This document shows positions 35,802-44,944 of a stretch of DNA of 64,000 bases, in pieces. The stretch's first letter is position 1, and each line of letters starts with the position of its first letter. Both the position numbers and the translations under genes were made by a program. The notes beneath the pieces were generated by a model. The model made no database searches and was not told where the DNA came from. It saw only the letters and a list, made by a program, of their open reading frames with translations. The stretch is from assembly GCF_000807775.2 (NCBI RefSeq), contig NZ_CP047385.1:1860001-1924000 (forward strand), in the 5' to 3' direction. Source of the DNA: Pandoraea fibrosis. Lineage in GTDB: Bacteria > Pseudomonadota > Gammaproteobacteria > Burkholderiales > Burkholderiaceae.

Positions 35802-37283
35802 TCAGGCGGTGCGATTTTTTGCGATAGGCGGATTCTTGGCGAAGTACGCCTTGATGCCCTTGAGCAGCGCGTTGGCGAGGCGGTCCTGATAGGCCGGATC
35901 GTTCAGGGACTGCTCTTCCTTGGGGTTGCTGATGAACGCGGTCTCGACCAGCACCGACGGGATGTCCGGTGCCTTGAGCACCGCGAAGGAGGCCTGTTCG
36001 ACGTTCTTGCTATGCAGCCGGTCGGCGACCGTGCCGATCTCGGCGAGCAGTGCCGATCCGAACACTTTGCTGTCGCGAATCTGTGCGGTCGTCGACATAT
36101 CGAGCAGCGCATGCGCGACGGCACGGTCGTTGGTCTTGATGTTGACGCCACCGATCAGGTCCGAAGCGTTTTGCGTCTTTTCCAGCAGACGGGCCGTCGC
36201 ACTCGTGGCGCCACGCTCGGACAGCGCGAACACCGATGCACCGTTCGCCGACGGCGAGGTGAAGGCGTCTGCGTGAATCGACATGAACAGGTCGGCATCC
36301 ACTCGGCGGGCCTTCTGCACGCGCACGCCGAGCGGCACGAAGAAGTCGGCGTCGCGGGTCATCATCGCGCGCATGTTGGGTTGCGCGTCGATCTTCTCGC
36401 GCAGCCGTTTGGCGATCTGCAACACCACCACTTTTTCGTAAGTGCCACTGCTGCCGATGGCGCCCGGATCTTCGCCGCCATGGCCCGGATCGAGCGCGAT
36501 AGTGAGCAGGCGCGCTGTCTTCGGGCCGCGTGACGGCAGTGGCGATGACAGAGCGTCATCGTCGTCGCCCTTGCGCTGGGCGAGAGGCGGTGTCTTGTCC
36601 GGTGCAGGCGTCGGTGTGGGGCCCGGACGCGACGGGCGCGACCCTTGCTCACGCTGCGCATAGCGCTGGAAGAACGCTTCGCTTTCTTCCGTGCTCGGTG
36701 TGCCCGCGCCCGCCGAGGGCGAGGCAGGCGAGGTCGATGACGCAGGGGGCGTGTTCTGGGCCAGCGCTTCGGCCTTGTGTCCGGACTTGGCGAGCAGTTC
36801 CATGAGCGGATCGGGCTCGACCGCCGGATACAGATCGAACACGGTGCGGTACTTGTAGCCCGCGACCGGCGGCAACGTAAAGGACTGCGGTTTCACGCCG
36901 GCCTTCAGGTCGAAGACCATGCGCACGACGCCCGGTTTGAACTGACCCACCCGCACCTGCATGATCTGCGGGTCGTTCGGTTGAATCTTCGAGACGAGGT
37001 CGCGCAGCGCAGGATTCAGATCCACTTCGTCGAGATCGATGACGAAGCGGTTCGGACTCTCCATCAGTTGTTGCTGAAATTTGACCGGATTGTCGGTCTC
37101 GAGCGTGACGCGTGTGTAGTCCCTGGCCGGCCAGACACGCACCGCCACGATGGCATTGGCGAACGCGAAGCGGGGGCCGGTGAGGGCGAGAATCAGTGTC
37201 GATGCCCCGGCGCGCAACGCGCGGCGGCGGCCGGCATTGGGCGATGAGGCGTCGTCGGTACGGGCGAAGCGTTTGATCAGCAT
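35802..37283 (-). CDS. amiC: N-acetylmuramoyl-L-alanine amidase with AMIN domain
   Basis: A 493-aa exported amidase. The N-terminal signal contains GRRRALRAG (twin-arginine-like) ending near AFANA. The AMIN septal-targeting domain is about residues 45-150. A Pro/Ala/Ser-rich linker is followed by the Amidase_3 domain: TIALDPGHGGEDPGAIG (zinc His), YEKVVVLQIAK (zinc Glu), MSIHADAF (zinc His) and VLVETAFISNPKEE (catalytic Glu). It splits septal peptidoglycan during daughter-cell separation. It overlaps tsaE by 7 nt. Confidence 0.94.
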   Translation of the reverse strand: MLIKRFARTDDASSPNAGRRRALRAGASTLILALTGPRFAFANAIVAVRVWPARDYTRVTLETDNPVKFQQQLMESPNRFVIDLDEVDLNPALRDLVSKIQPNDPQIMQVRVGQFKPGVVRMVFDLKAGVKPQSFTLPPVAGYKYRTVFDLYPAVEPDPLMELLAKSGHKAEALAQNTPPASSTSPASPSAGAGTPSTEESEAFFQRYAQREQGSRPSRPGPTPTPAPDKTPPLAQRKGDDDDALSSPLPSRGPKTARLLTIALDPGHGGEDPGAIGSSGTYEKVVVLQIAKRLREKIDAQPNMRAMMTRDADFFVPLGVRVQKARRVDADLFMSIHADAFTSPSANGASVFALSERGATSATARLLEKTQNASDLIGGVNIKTNDRAVAHALLDMSTTAQIRDSKVFGSALLAEIGTVADRLHSKNVEQASFAVLKAPDIPSVLVETAFISNPKEEQSLNDPAYQDRLANALLKGIKAYFAKNPPIAKNRTA

Positions 37284-37801
37284 GAGTTCAGGCAGGCAAG
37301 ACCGGCAGGCGTGTAGGCGCTCGTCGTCAGACGGCGGCTATTGCCCACAGGTTCCAGCCAAAGGCTCAAATCGGGGGTGCCCAGGAGACCTTCGGCTTTC
37401 TCCGGCCACTCGACGAGGCACAGGGCGTCGCCGGCAAAGTGCTCGCGAAAGCCCGTGTCATGCCATTCGGCCGGATCGGCAAAGCGGTACAGGTCGAAAT
37501 GATAGACCGGCAACACGCCTTGTGGTGTGTCGATGTTGTATGGTTCACACAGCGCGTAAGTCGGGCTTTTGACGCGACCGGTGTGGCCCAGCGCACGCAG
37601 CAGCGCCCGCACGAGCGTGGTTTTGCCCGCGCCGAGGTCGCCCGAGAGCTGCACATGCAGCCCTGCGTGTGCGGCGTCGGTGTGTGCCATGCGTTCCACG
37701 ATGGCGCGCGCAAGCGCTGTGGCGAAGGCCTCGGTGGCGGCTTCGTCCGGCAGCGCGAAGATGCGCTCGCCCAGTGGTGATGGCGTCGAAGATTCGGGCA
37801 T
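37277..37801 (-). CDS. tsaE: tRNA threonylcarbamoyladenosine biosynthesis ATPase TsaE
   Basis: A 174-aa TsaE. It has Walker A GDLGAGKTTLVRALL, switch SPTYALCEPY, HFDLYRFADPAEW and VEWPEKAEGLL. It is the ATPase partner of TsaD/TsaB in making t6A37 on ANN-decoding tRNAs. ATG 37801 is used; a TTG at 37819 is an alternative. It diverges from queG, whose start lies within 20 bp, so the two promoters must overlap. The tsaE-amiC pairing is widespread. Confidence 0.93.
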   Translation of the reverse strand: MPESSTPSPLGERIFALPDEAATEAFATALARAIVERMAHTDAAHAGLHVQLSGDLGAGKTTLVRALLRALGHTGRVKSPTYALCEPYNIDTPQGVLPVYHFDLYRFADPAEWHDTGFREHFAGDALCLVEWPEKAEGLLGTPDLSLWLEPVGNSRRLTTSAYTPAGLACLNSC

Positions 37802-37818
37802 TGCGTAAAATGGAGTCA

Positions 37819-39078
37819 ATGAAAGCTTCCGTGATTTTCCCCGCTACCGCCGCACAAGTCGAGCTATCGACGCCTCCGAATCCCTCGGAAGTGTCGCCCT
37901 CGCGCGACAATGCGACGCCTCAGACGCTCGATGCACAGCGTCTGAATGCCCTTGCCGGTCAAATTCGCGAGTGGGCGAGTGAGCTGGGTTTCGGCCGTAT
38001 CGGCATCACGGACACCGATCTCTCGCACGCCGAAGCGGGGCTGCAACAGTGGCTGGACGACGGCTGCCATGGCGATATGGACTACATGGCCGCGCATGGC
38101 ATGAAGCGTGCGCGTCCTGCCGAACTGGTACCTGGCACGGTGCGCGTCATCAGTGCGCGCATGAACTATCTCCCGAGCGACACCGATATGGCGAGTTGGC
38201 GCCAGCGCGAAGCGGCGCGTGCGGCGATGCCCGCCGAGGCGATCGTCTCGGTCTATGCGCGTGGCCGGGACTATCACAAGGTCGTGCGCAATCGGCTACA
38301 GCAACTGGCCGATCGCATTACGCAGGCCATCGGACCGTTCGGCTATCGTGCGTTCACCGATTCGGCGCCGGTACTCGAAGTCGAACTCGCGCAGAAGGCC
38401 GGGTTGGGCTGGCGCGGTAAACACACCTTGCTGCTTTCGCGCGACGCAGGCTCGCTCTTCTTTCTCGGCGAGATCTTTGTCGACGTGCCGCTCCCGGTGG
38501 ATGTCGATACCGATACCGATACCGACGCGGCGCCGGGGGACGAGGCGCGCGGCATGCAACGCGGCGAGCACTGCGGGCAATGCGAACGATGCCGCGAGGT
38601 CTGCCCGACGGGCGCGATCACCGAAGCCTTTCGGGTCGACGCGCGCCTGTGCATCTCGTATCTGACGATCGAACACAAGGGCGCGATTCCCGAGGCCTTG
38701 CGCGCGAAGATGGGCAACCGCATTTACGGGTGTGACGATTGTCAGCTCTATTGCCCGTGGAACAAGTTTGCGCAGCCGTCGCCCCTCACCGATTTCGCGC
38801 CCCGTAATCGGCTCGACTGCGCCTCGCTCATCGAACTCTTTGCATGGAGCGAAGCGGATTTCATGGACAAGTTGGCGGGCAGCCCGATTCGTCGTATCGG
38901 CCACGAAAGGTGGTTGCGTAATCTGGCCGTCGGGCTGGGCAATGCGCTGCGCGACACGGGGGATGCCAATGCACGCAAGCCGTTGCGCGACGCCTTGCTG
39001 GCGCGACGCGCGCACCCCTCTGCGCTGGTGCGCGAACATGTCGAGTGGGCATTGGCCCAGGAAGGAGCCGCGGTTTGA
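37819..39078 (+). CDS. queG: Epoxyqueuosine reductase
   Basis: A 419-aa cobalamin-dependent Fe-S reductase. The N-terminal B12-binding part includes ELGFGRIGITDTDLSHAEAGLQQWL, GDMDYMAAHG and YARGRDYHKVVR. Two 4Fe-4S motifs follow: CGQCERCREVCPTGAI, and CDDCQLYCPWNKFA, which is close to the family signature. It removes the epoxide oxygen in the last step of queuosine synthesis in tRNA. An unusual DTDTDTDAAPGDEA insert, encoded by GATACC repeats (38504-38521), precedes the first cluster. Start at 37819 or 37810. Confidence 0.95.
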   Translation: MKASVIFPATAAQVELSTPPNPSEVSPSRDNATPQTLDAQRLNALAGQIREWASELGFGRIGITDTDLSHAEAGLQQWLDDGCHGDMDYMAAHGMKRARPAELVPGTVRVISARMNYLPSDTDMASWRQREAARAAMPAEAIVSVYARGRDYHKVVRNRLQQLADRITQAIGPFGYRAFTDSAPVLEVELAQKAGLGWRGKHTLLLSRDAGSLFFLGEIFVDVPLPVDVDTDTDTDAAPGDEARGMQRGEHCGQCERCREVCPTGAITEAFRVDARLCISYLTIEHKGAIPEALRAKMGNRIYGCDDCQLYCPWNKFAQPSPLTDFAPRNRLDCASLIELFAWSEADFMDKLAGSPIRRIGHERWLRNLAVGLGNALRDTGDANARKPLRDALLARRAHPSALVREHVEWALAQEGAAV

Positions 39079-40163
39079 GCACGCGTGCACGCAAAACGAC
39101 TGGCAACGACGCGTTGCCGGACGAGATCGACCCCCTGAACGAGGCTGCCGATGCGTTCGACGACGCCGACGAGCCGTTCGAACAGGCGGCGCTCGATGCC
39201 GCTCGTCACGACACTGACGATAGCCGCCACGATCCATCGGTCCCGCTCGAATTCGATCCCGACAGTGCCGTGTTCGTGTGCAGCGTCACCCTGATCGACC
39301 AGTTCTGCGACACGATCTGGCTTGAAGACGGTCTCTCGCGCAACACGCTCGACGCTTACCGTCGCGATCTGCGTCTGCTTGCGCAGTGGCTGGCAGCCAA
39401 GCGCGAGACCGCGCTCGATGGCGTGGACGAGGCGGCGCTCTCGGCCTATCTCGCGTGGCGTCGCGATAGTCTGGCGAGCAGCGTGAATCGCCGTCTGTCC
39501 GTCTTCAAACGTTTCTATCAATGGGCGTTGCGCGAACACATCGTGCAACAGGACCCGTGCCTGCGAATCGCCTCGGCCAAGCGTGCCCAGCGATTGCCCT
39601 CGACGCTATCCGAAGCGCAGGTCGAAGCGCTGCTCGCGGCGCCCGATCTGACGCAGCCGCTCGGGTTACGCGATCGCGCCATGCTCGAGTTGATGTACGC
39701 GAGCGGTTTGCGCGTGTCGGAGCTGGTCGCGCTCAAGACCATCGAAGTGGGATTGAACGAAGGGGTGCTGCGCATTTTCGGGAAGGGGGCCAAGGAACGG
39801 CTGGTCCCGTTCGGCGAGGAAGCCAATGGCTGGCTCACGCGCTATCTGGCCGAGAGCCGGGGCGTGCTGCTGGCAGGCCGTGCCTGCGACACGCTGTTCG
39901 TCACGCAACGTGGCGAGGGCATGACGCGGCAGGCGTTCTGGTATCTGATCAAACGCTACGCCTTGCAGGCCGATATTCGTGCACCGCTCTCGCCGCACAC
40001 GCTTCGCCACGCGTTCGCGACGCATCTGATCAATCACGGCGCCGATCTGCGCGTGGTGCAGTTGCTGCTCGGCCACTCGGATATTTCCACCACGCAGATT
40101 TACACGCACGTCGCGCGCGAGCGTCTCAAATCGCTACACGCGCAACATCATCCTCGCGGGTGA
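39075..40163 (+). CDS. xerD: Site-specific tyrosine recombinase XerD
   Basis: A 362-aa recombinase. The SAM-like N-terminal domain starts near residue 78 (LIDQFCDTIWLEDGLSRNTLDAYRRDL). The catalytic set is visible as ASGLRVSEL (Arg), GKGAKERLVPF (Lys), HTLRHAFATHL (His, Arg), LLGHSDISTTQIYTH (His, then nucleophile Tyr). It resolves chromosome dimers at dif with XerC. The TTG start at 39075 overlaps the queG stop and has AAGGAG 7 nt upstream. The 70-residue acidic, Asp/Ala-rich N-terminal extension is longer than in E. coli XerD. Confidence 0.92.
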   Translation: MSTRARKTTGNDALPDEIDPLNEAADAFDDADEPFEQAALDAARHDTDDSRHDPSVPLEFDPDSAVFVCSVTLIDQFCDTIWLEDGLSRNTLDAYRRDLRLLAQWLAAKRETALDGVDEAALSAYLAWRRDSLASSVNRRLSVFKRFYQWALREHIVQQDPCLRIASAKRAQRLPSTLSEAQVEALLAAPDLTQPLGLRDRAMLELMYASGLRVSELVALKTIEVGLNEGVLRIFGKGAKERLVPFGEEANGWLTRYLAESRGVLLAGRACDTLFVTQRGEGMTRQAFWYLIKRYALQADIRAPLSPHTLRHAFATHLINHGADLRVVQLLLGHSDISTTQIYTHVARERLKSLHAQHHPRG

Positions 40164-40205
40164 TCGCGCCGCCAGCCGCCGGCCGACGTGCGACGCGCAG
40201 GGCCA

Positions 40206-41771
40206 TCACAGCAGCGCTTTGAGCTTGTGCTTGAGCACCTTGCCGGTCGACGCGGCGGGCAGGGCGTCAAGCACCCGAATCTGCGCCGGACGCTTGTACG
40301 GTGCGAGGCGCGTGGCTGCCCACGTGGCCAATGCCGGGACATCGATGGTGTGACCGGGGCGCGCTTCCACAAACGCGATGACCTGCTCGTTGCCGTCTTC
40401 GGCGCGGCCGAGGACCGCCGCCTGAAGCACATCCGGATGGCTCGTCAGCGCTTGCTCGACTTCGAGCGGGTAGACATTGAAACCGGAGTGGATGATGAGT
40501 TCCTTGGCGCGTCCCGCGAGGAAGAGCGCACCGTCGGCGGCGCGACGGGCGAGATCGCCCGTGCGCAGCCAGCCATCGGCTGTCACGGTCGCGGCGGTGA
40601 GGTCCGGTGCACGGTAGTAACCGAGCATCACGTTCGGGCCGCGAACCCAGAGTTCGCCCACCTCGCCGTCGGGCAGATCCCGTGCGTCATGCCCCACGAT
40701 GCGCACCTGCACACCCGGAATGGCTGGCCCGACGGCGCAATCGTCGCGAGGCGCGTCAAGCAGCGTTTGCGAGACGGTCGGGCTGCTCTCCGTCAGTCCG
40801 TAACCGTTATGAATCGGCAGGCCGTAGAACGCTTCGACACGGGTCTTGAGCGCCGCGTCGAGCGGCGAGCCTCCCGAGTAGACGAACCGCAGACGCGGCG
40901 CGATGAGCGACGTGCCTTGCGTCGCCACGTAAGCCATCAGACGCGCGTGCATCGCCGGGACGCCTTGCAGGATCGTTAGCCCGTCATGGGCTAGCGAATC
41001 GAGCACCGCCTCGGGGGTGAAGCGCGCGGCGAGACGTAGTGTGGCGCCGGCGTACAGCGTGCCGAGGCATACCGACGTCAGGCCATAGACATGCGAGATC
41101 GGCAGCACACCGTAGGCGATGTCGTCGGCACCGACGCGTCGCAGTGTGCTGGAGACTGCGGCAATGAACATCAGATTGCGATGCGAGAGCCGAACGCCCT
41201 TGGGCGTGCCGGTCGTGCCCGTCGTATAGATCAGCGCCGCGCATTGCGCCGCCGGATCGGTCTGCACCGGTTCGGCAAGGCTGTCGGGATCGACGTCGGA
41301 TGCCGCAATGGCGCCCAGTCCGAGTTCGGTCCAGACGACCTGAGCGGCATCCGCGCGCGCGTGCGCAGCGGCGTCGGGCGACGCGTCGACCGTGTAGATC
41401 GTGCAGCGCGGCCGTGCGTGATCGCGGATAACGCCCAACTCCGTCGGCGAGAGCCGTGCATTGCTCAGCAGCGGCCACGCGTCGAGCGATGCCACGGCGA
41501 GCAGCAATACCACGTAGGCAATGCCGTTCTCGCCGACGATCATCACGCGGTCGCCGCCCCGCACGCCATGCGCGCGCAGGCGTGTGGCGCAGGCGGCGAC
41601 GACGTTGGCCAACTCGCCATACGTCAGACGGCCGAAGTCGTCGATCAGGGCGATGCGCTCGGGGGTTTGCGCGGCAATCCGCGCAGGCAGGGTGTCGATG
41701 CGTGCGGGCAGACTCGCCAGCAAGGTGGCGGCGAAGGTGTCCTGAGACGAGGGGGCGGGAGGGGCAGACAT
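40206..41771 (-). CDS. AMP-dependent acyl-CoA synthetase/ligase
   Basis: A 521-aa ANL-superfamily enzyme. The P-loop-like motif is LIYTTGTTGTPKGVRLSH. Others are NGYGLTESSPTVSQ, GELWVRGPNVMLGYY, GWLRTGDLARR, and the C-terminal lysine motif LPAASTGKVLKHKL. It activates a carboxylic acid to its acyl-AMP and then the CoA thioester. The substrate, aromatic or medium/long-chain, is not clear from sequence. It stands alone, converging with xerD and divergent from ybaK. Confidence 0.85.
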   Translation of the reverse strand: MSAPPAPSSQDTFAATLLASLPARIDTLPARIAAQTPERIALIDDFGRLTYGELANVVAACATRLRAHGVRGGDRVMIVGENGIAYVVLLLAVASLDAWPLLSNARLSPTELGVIRDHARPRCTIYTVDASPDAAAHARADAAQVVWTELGLGAIAASDVDPDSLAEPVQTDPAAQCAALIYTTGTTGTPKGVRLSHRNLMFIAAVSSTLRRVGADDIAYGVLPISHVYGLTSVCLGTLYAGATLRLAARFTPEAVLDSLAHDGLTILQGVPAMHARLMAYVATQGTSLIAPRLRFVYSGGSPLDAALKTRVEAFYGLPIHNGYGLTESSPTVSQTLLDAPRDDCAVGPAIPGVQVRIVGHDARDLPDGEVGELWVRGPNVMLGYYRAPDLTAATVTADGWLRTGDLARRAADGALFLAGRAKELIIHSGFNVYPLEVEQALTSHPDVLQAAVLGRAEDGNEQVIAFVEARPGHTIDVPALATWAATRLAPYKRPAQIRVLDALPAASTGKVLKHKLKALL

Positions 41772-41882
41772 GGCCGCATTGTAATGCGGGTGCTGTCGTG
41801 AGGCAGCGGAGCGCCGATCCGGTGCGGTGTGTCGCGCATTCCGGGACCGCAGCGGCGACGCGTTTCATTACAATAGGCGCCC

Positions 41883-42377
41883 ATGAGCAAGACCAAACAC
41901 GTCTCGGAAACGCCGGCCACGCAGTTTCTGAAGCAAAAGAAAGTGGCTTTCACGGAACACGTCTACGAGTACGTCGATCATGGCGGTACGGGCGAATCGG
42001 CACGCCAGTTGGGCGTAGACGAGCATGCCGTCGTCAAGACCCTCGTCATGGAAGACGACAAGGCCCGGCCGTTGATCGTGCTGATGCACGGCGACCGAAC
42101 CGTCTCGACGAAGAATCTCGCGCGCCAGATTGGCGCCAAGCGCGTGGAGCCCTGCAAGCCGGAGGTCGCGCAGCGTCACTCCGGCTATCTGGTGGGCGGC
42201 ACGTCGCCGTTCGGCACCAAACGGGCGATGACGGTGTATGTCGAGGCATCGATTCTGGATCTACCGCAGATCTTCATTAACGGCGGACGGCGTGGCTACC
42301 TCATCGGCATCGCCCCGCCCGTGCTGCTCAATACGCTGGCTGCCAAACCGGTGTCGTGTGCGTTGAGCGACGAGTAG
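41883..42377 (+). CDS. ybaK: Cys-tRNA(Pro)/Cys-tRNA(Cys) deacylase YbaK
   Basis: A 164-aa YbaK/EbsC protein. It begins SETPATQFLKQKKVAFTEHVYEY. The conserved GESARQLGVDEHAVVKTLV, the catalytic-type Lys in RNLARQIGAK-like STKNLARQIGAKRV, GYLVGGTSPFGTK and INGGRRGYLIGI follow. It hydrolyses mischarged Cys-tRNAPro in trans. Divergent from the acyl-CoA ligase gene. Confidence 0.92.
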   Translation: MSKTKHVSETPATQFLKQKKVAFTEHVYEYVDHGGTGESARQLGVDEHAVVKTLVMEDDKARPLIVLMHGDRTVSTKNLARQIGAKRVEPCKPEVAQRHSGYLVGGTSPFGTKRAMTVYVEASILDLPQIFINGGRRGYLIGIAPPVLLNTLAAKPVSCALSDE

Positions 42378-42526
42378 CACCCGTTTCCCCCTGATCGGCT
42401 GGCCGCCCGCCCGGCACTTTGCTCACCGGCGCAACCCCGTGTTTGCCAGAATGGGGCGACCGGGCGGCTCAAGTAGAATGGCGGCCAACGCAAATCCTGC
42501 TCATCAACGAAGTTCCTGGGAAGTTC

Positions 42527-43129
42527 ATGGCCACACTGGTTTTTATCGTTCTCGCGTATCTGATCGGCTCGGTGCCGTTTGCGGTGATCGTCAGCCGCAC
42601 GATGGGGCTTGCCGATCCCCGCAGCTACGGCTCGGGTAATCCGGGCGCCACGAACGTGCTGCGCTCCGGCAACAAGAAGGCCGCCGTGCTCACGCTGATC
42701 GGCGATGCTTTCAAGGGTTGGTTTGCGGTATTTCTCGCAGAACGATTGGCCGACGCCTGGGGCGTGGGCGACTTCGGGCTGGCGGCCGTGGCCCTCGCGG
42801 TCTTCGTCGGCCATCTGTACCCGATCTTCCTGCGCTTCAAGGGCGGGAAGGGGGTGGCGACGGCGGCGGGCGTGCTGCTCGCCATCGATCCGATTCTGGG
42901 GCTGGCGGTGCTCGCCACGTGGCTGATCATCGCGATCTTCTTCCGCTATTCGTCGCTTGCCGCGCTGGTGGCCGCCGTGTTCGCGCCGCTGTACTACGTG
43001 TTCATGTTCGGTTTCGGGCCTTATGCCCCGGCGGTGGCCGTGATGGCTGTTCTGCTGATCTACCGGCACCGTGCGAATATCGGCAAGCTGATGGCGGGCA
43101 AGGAAAGCCGCATCGGGCAGAAGAAGTAA
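42527..43129 (+). CDS. plsY: Glycerol-3-phosphate acyltransferase PlsY
   Basis: A 200-aa integral membrane enzyme with five membrane helices. The conserved cytoplasmic loops are visible: [41 protein letters not shown] and the C-terminal [16 protein letters not shown]. It transfers acyl from acyl-phosphate to glycerol 3-phosphate in phospholipid synthesis. ATG 42527 is chosen by homology. The frame extends 36 codons upstream without conserved content. Confidence 0.96.
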   Translation: MATLVFIVLAYLIGSVPFAVIVSRTMGLADPRSYGSGNPGATNVLRSGNKKAAVLTLIGDAFKGWFAVFLAERLADAWGVGDFGLAAVALAVFVGHLYPIFLRFKGGKGVATAAGVLLAIDPILGLAVLATWLIIAIFFRYSSLAALVAAVFAPLYYVFMFGFGPYAPAVAVMAVLLIYRHRANIGKLMAGKESRIGQKK

Positions 43130-43146
43130 GTCCGGTTTCGGGCAAT

Positions 43147-43177
43147 AAAAAACCCGCAGCGAGTCTGCGGGTTTTTT
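43147..43177. terminator. Bidirectional terminator between plsY and yajQ-family gene
   Basis: AAAAAACCCGCAG (43147-43159) and CTGCGGGTTTTTT (43165-43177) make a 13-bp stem with a 5-nt loop, flanked by A and T runs. It serves both converging genes. Confidence 0.93.
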
Positions 43178-43194
43178 TGTGCCTGCCGCGCGCG

Positions 43195-43680
43195 TCAGTC
43201 GCGGAAGTTGTTGAAGTCGAGCGGAGTGTCGGTCACTTCCTTGCGCAGCAGCGCCATGGCGCTTTGCAGGTCGTCGCGCTTGGCACCCGCGATGCGCACG
43301 CTGTCGCCCTGAATGCTCGCCTGGACCTTCATCTTGCTGTCCTTGATGATGCGCACGATCTTCTTGGCCAGATCGCCCTCGACCCCTTTCTTGATCTTCA
43401 CGACCTGCTTCACTTTGTCGCCACTGATCTTTTCGACCTTGCCGTAATCGAGGAAGCGCACGTCGACGTTGCGCTTGGCCATCTTGGCGACGAGCACTTG
43501 CGTGGCCTGATCGAGCTTGAAGTTGTCGTCGGCGAAGAGCGTGAGTTCCTGCTCCTTGTGCTCGACGCGCGAGTCTGATCCCTTGAAGTCGAAACGCGTC
43601 GAGATTTCCTTGTTGGCCTGCTCGACGGCGTTCTTGATCTCTACCATGTTGGCTTCACTGACCACGTCAAACGATGGCAT
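43195..43680 (-). CDS. yajQ: YajQ family cyclic-di-GMP/nucleotide-binding protein
   Basis: A 161-aa YajQ. It begins [22 protein letters not shown], with [31 protein letters not shown] and the C-terminal [20 protein letters not shown]. Some members bind cyclic di-GMP and act on transcription factors; others have been linked to nucleic-acid binding. Start 43680 has CAGGAGAG upstream. Divergent from murB. Confidence 0.94.
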   Translation of the reverse strand: MPSFDVVSEANMVEIKNAVEQANKEISTRFDFKGSDSRVEHKEQELTLFADDNFKLDQATQVLVAKMAKRNVDVRFLDYGKVEKISGDKVKQVVKIKKGVEGDLAKKIVRIIKDSKMKVQASIQGDSVRIAGAKRDDLQSAMALLRKEVTDTPLDFNNFRD

Positions 43681-43927
43681 CTGGCTCTCCTGAAATACTA
43701 AGGGTTCGTGAAAATGGCACGCCGGGCGTGCCGCGTTGACTCGGCAGCGGTGGCGCGCCCCGTCCGGGGTTGCCGGACGGCGCGGGGTACGGCCGCGCGG
43801 CCGGTATAATGATGCGCAAAATTCTTTCGCCCGACATTGTAATTCAGCCGTCGGTCCCGCGTCCCTTCCCGGCGATGTCCGGCACGGCGGCGCCCACCGA
43901 CTTCTGCCCACTGCCTTCTTCCTTTCC

Positions 43928-44944
43928 ATGCCCCAGCTGCAACGCGACGTCAGTCTGCGCGACCTCAATACCTTCGGCCTGACGGCTAACGCTCGTTTTG
44001 TCGTGACGATCGACAGCGAGGCGGCGCTGATCGAGGCGCTGGCCATGCCCGAACTCGCGGGCTTGCCGCGTCTGGTGCTCGGCGGCGGCAGCAACGTCGT
44101 GCTCACACGCGACTTCGATGGGGTTGTGTTCCGCATGGCCATTCGCGGGCGCGAACGGCTCGCCGACGATGCCCAAGCACGCTATGTGCGTGGCGGTGCG
44201 GGCGAGGTCTGGCACGATTTCGTCGACTGGACGCTCTTGCAGGACTGTCCCGGCCTGGAGAACCTCGCCCTGATTCCGGGCACGCTCGGCGCGGCGCCGA
44301 TTCAGAACATCGGCGCCTACGGTCTGGAACTGGCCGAGCGCTTCGCCGAAGTGCGTGCGTTCGATACGACGACGGGGGCGTTCGTCACGCTCACGCGGGA
44401 AGCCTGCGCGTTCGGCTATCGCGATTCGCTGTTCAAGCGCGAACCGGGGCGTTTCATCATCGTGGCCGTGACGCTGCGTTTGCCACAGCCGTGGCAGCCC
44501 GTAACCGGCTATGCGGACGTGTCGCGCACGCTTGCCGAGGCGGGCATCGAGCAGCCGGACGCCCGGCAGATCTTCGACGCGGTGGCAGACATTCGTCGTC
44601 GCAAGCTGCCCGATCCGCTCGAACTCGGCAATGCGGGTAGCTTCTTCAAGAATCCCGTGGTGGATGCCGCAACGTTTGCTGCGCTGCGCGAGCGCTTCCC
44701 GCAAACCGTCGGCTACGCCCAGCCGGACGGCTCGTGGAAGGTCGCCGCGGGTTGGCTGATCGACCAGTGTGGCTGGCGTGGCAAGTCGCTCGGTCAGGCG
44801 GGCGTGCATGAGCGGCAGGCGCTGGTGCTGGTGAATCGCGGCGGCGCGAGCGGGGCCGATATCGTGGCGCTCGCGCGTGCCGTTCAGGCCAGCGTGCAGG
44901 AGCGCTTCGGCGTCGCCCTCGAGCCCGAACCGCTCATGCTTTGA
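43928..44944 (+). CDS. murB: UDP-N-acetylenolpyruvoylglucosamine reductase
   Basis: A 338-aa type I MurB. FAD-binding segments are [17 protein letters not shown] and [17 protein letters not shown]. The catalytic region has FGYRDSLFK and the Ser/Glu part [10 protein letters not shown]. It reduces the enolpyruvyl group to make UDP-MurNAc. Start at ATG 43928 by homology. Its last 11 nt overlap the converging patatin gene. Confidence 0.96.
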   Translation: MPQLQRDVSLRDLNTFGLTANARFVVTIDSEAALIEALAMPELAGLPRLVLGGGSNVVLTRDFDGVVFRMAIRGRERLADDAQARYVRGGAGEVWHDFVDWTLLQDCPGLENLALIPGTLGAAPIQNIGAYGLELAERFAEVRAFDTTTGAFVTLTREACAFGYRDSLFKREPGRFIIVAVTLRLPQPWQPVTGYADVSRTLAEAGIEQPDARQIFDAVADIRRRKLPDPLELGNAGSFFKNPVVDAATFAALRERFPQTVGYAQPDGSWKVAAGWLIDQCGWRGKSLGQAGVHERQALVLVNRGGASGADIVALARAVQASVQERFGVALEPEPLML

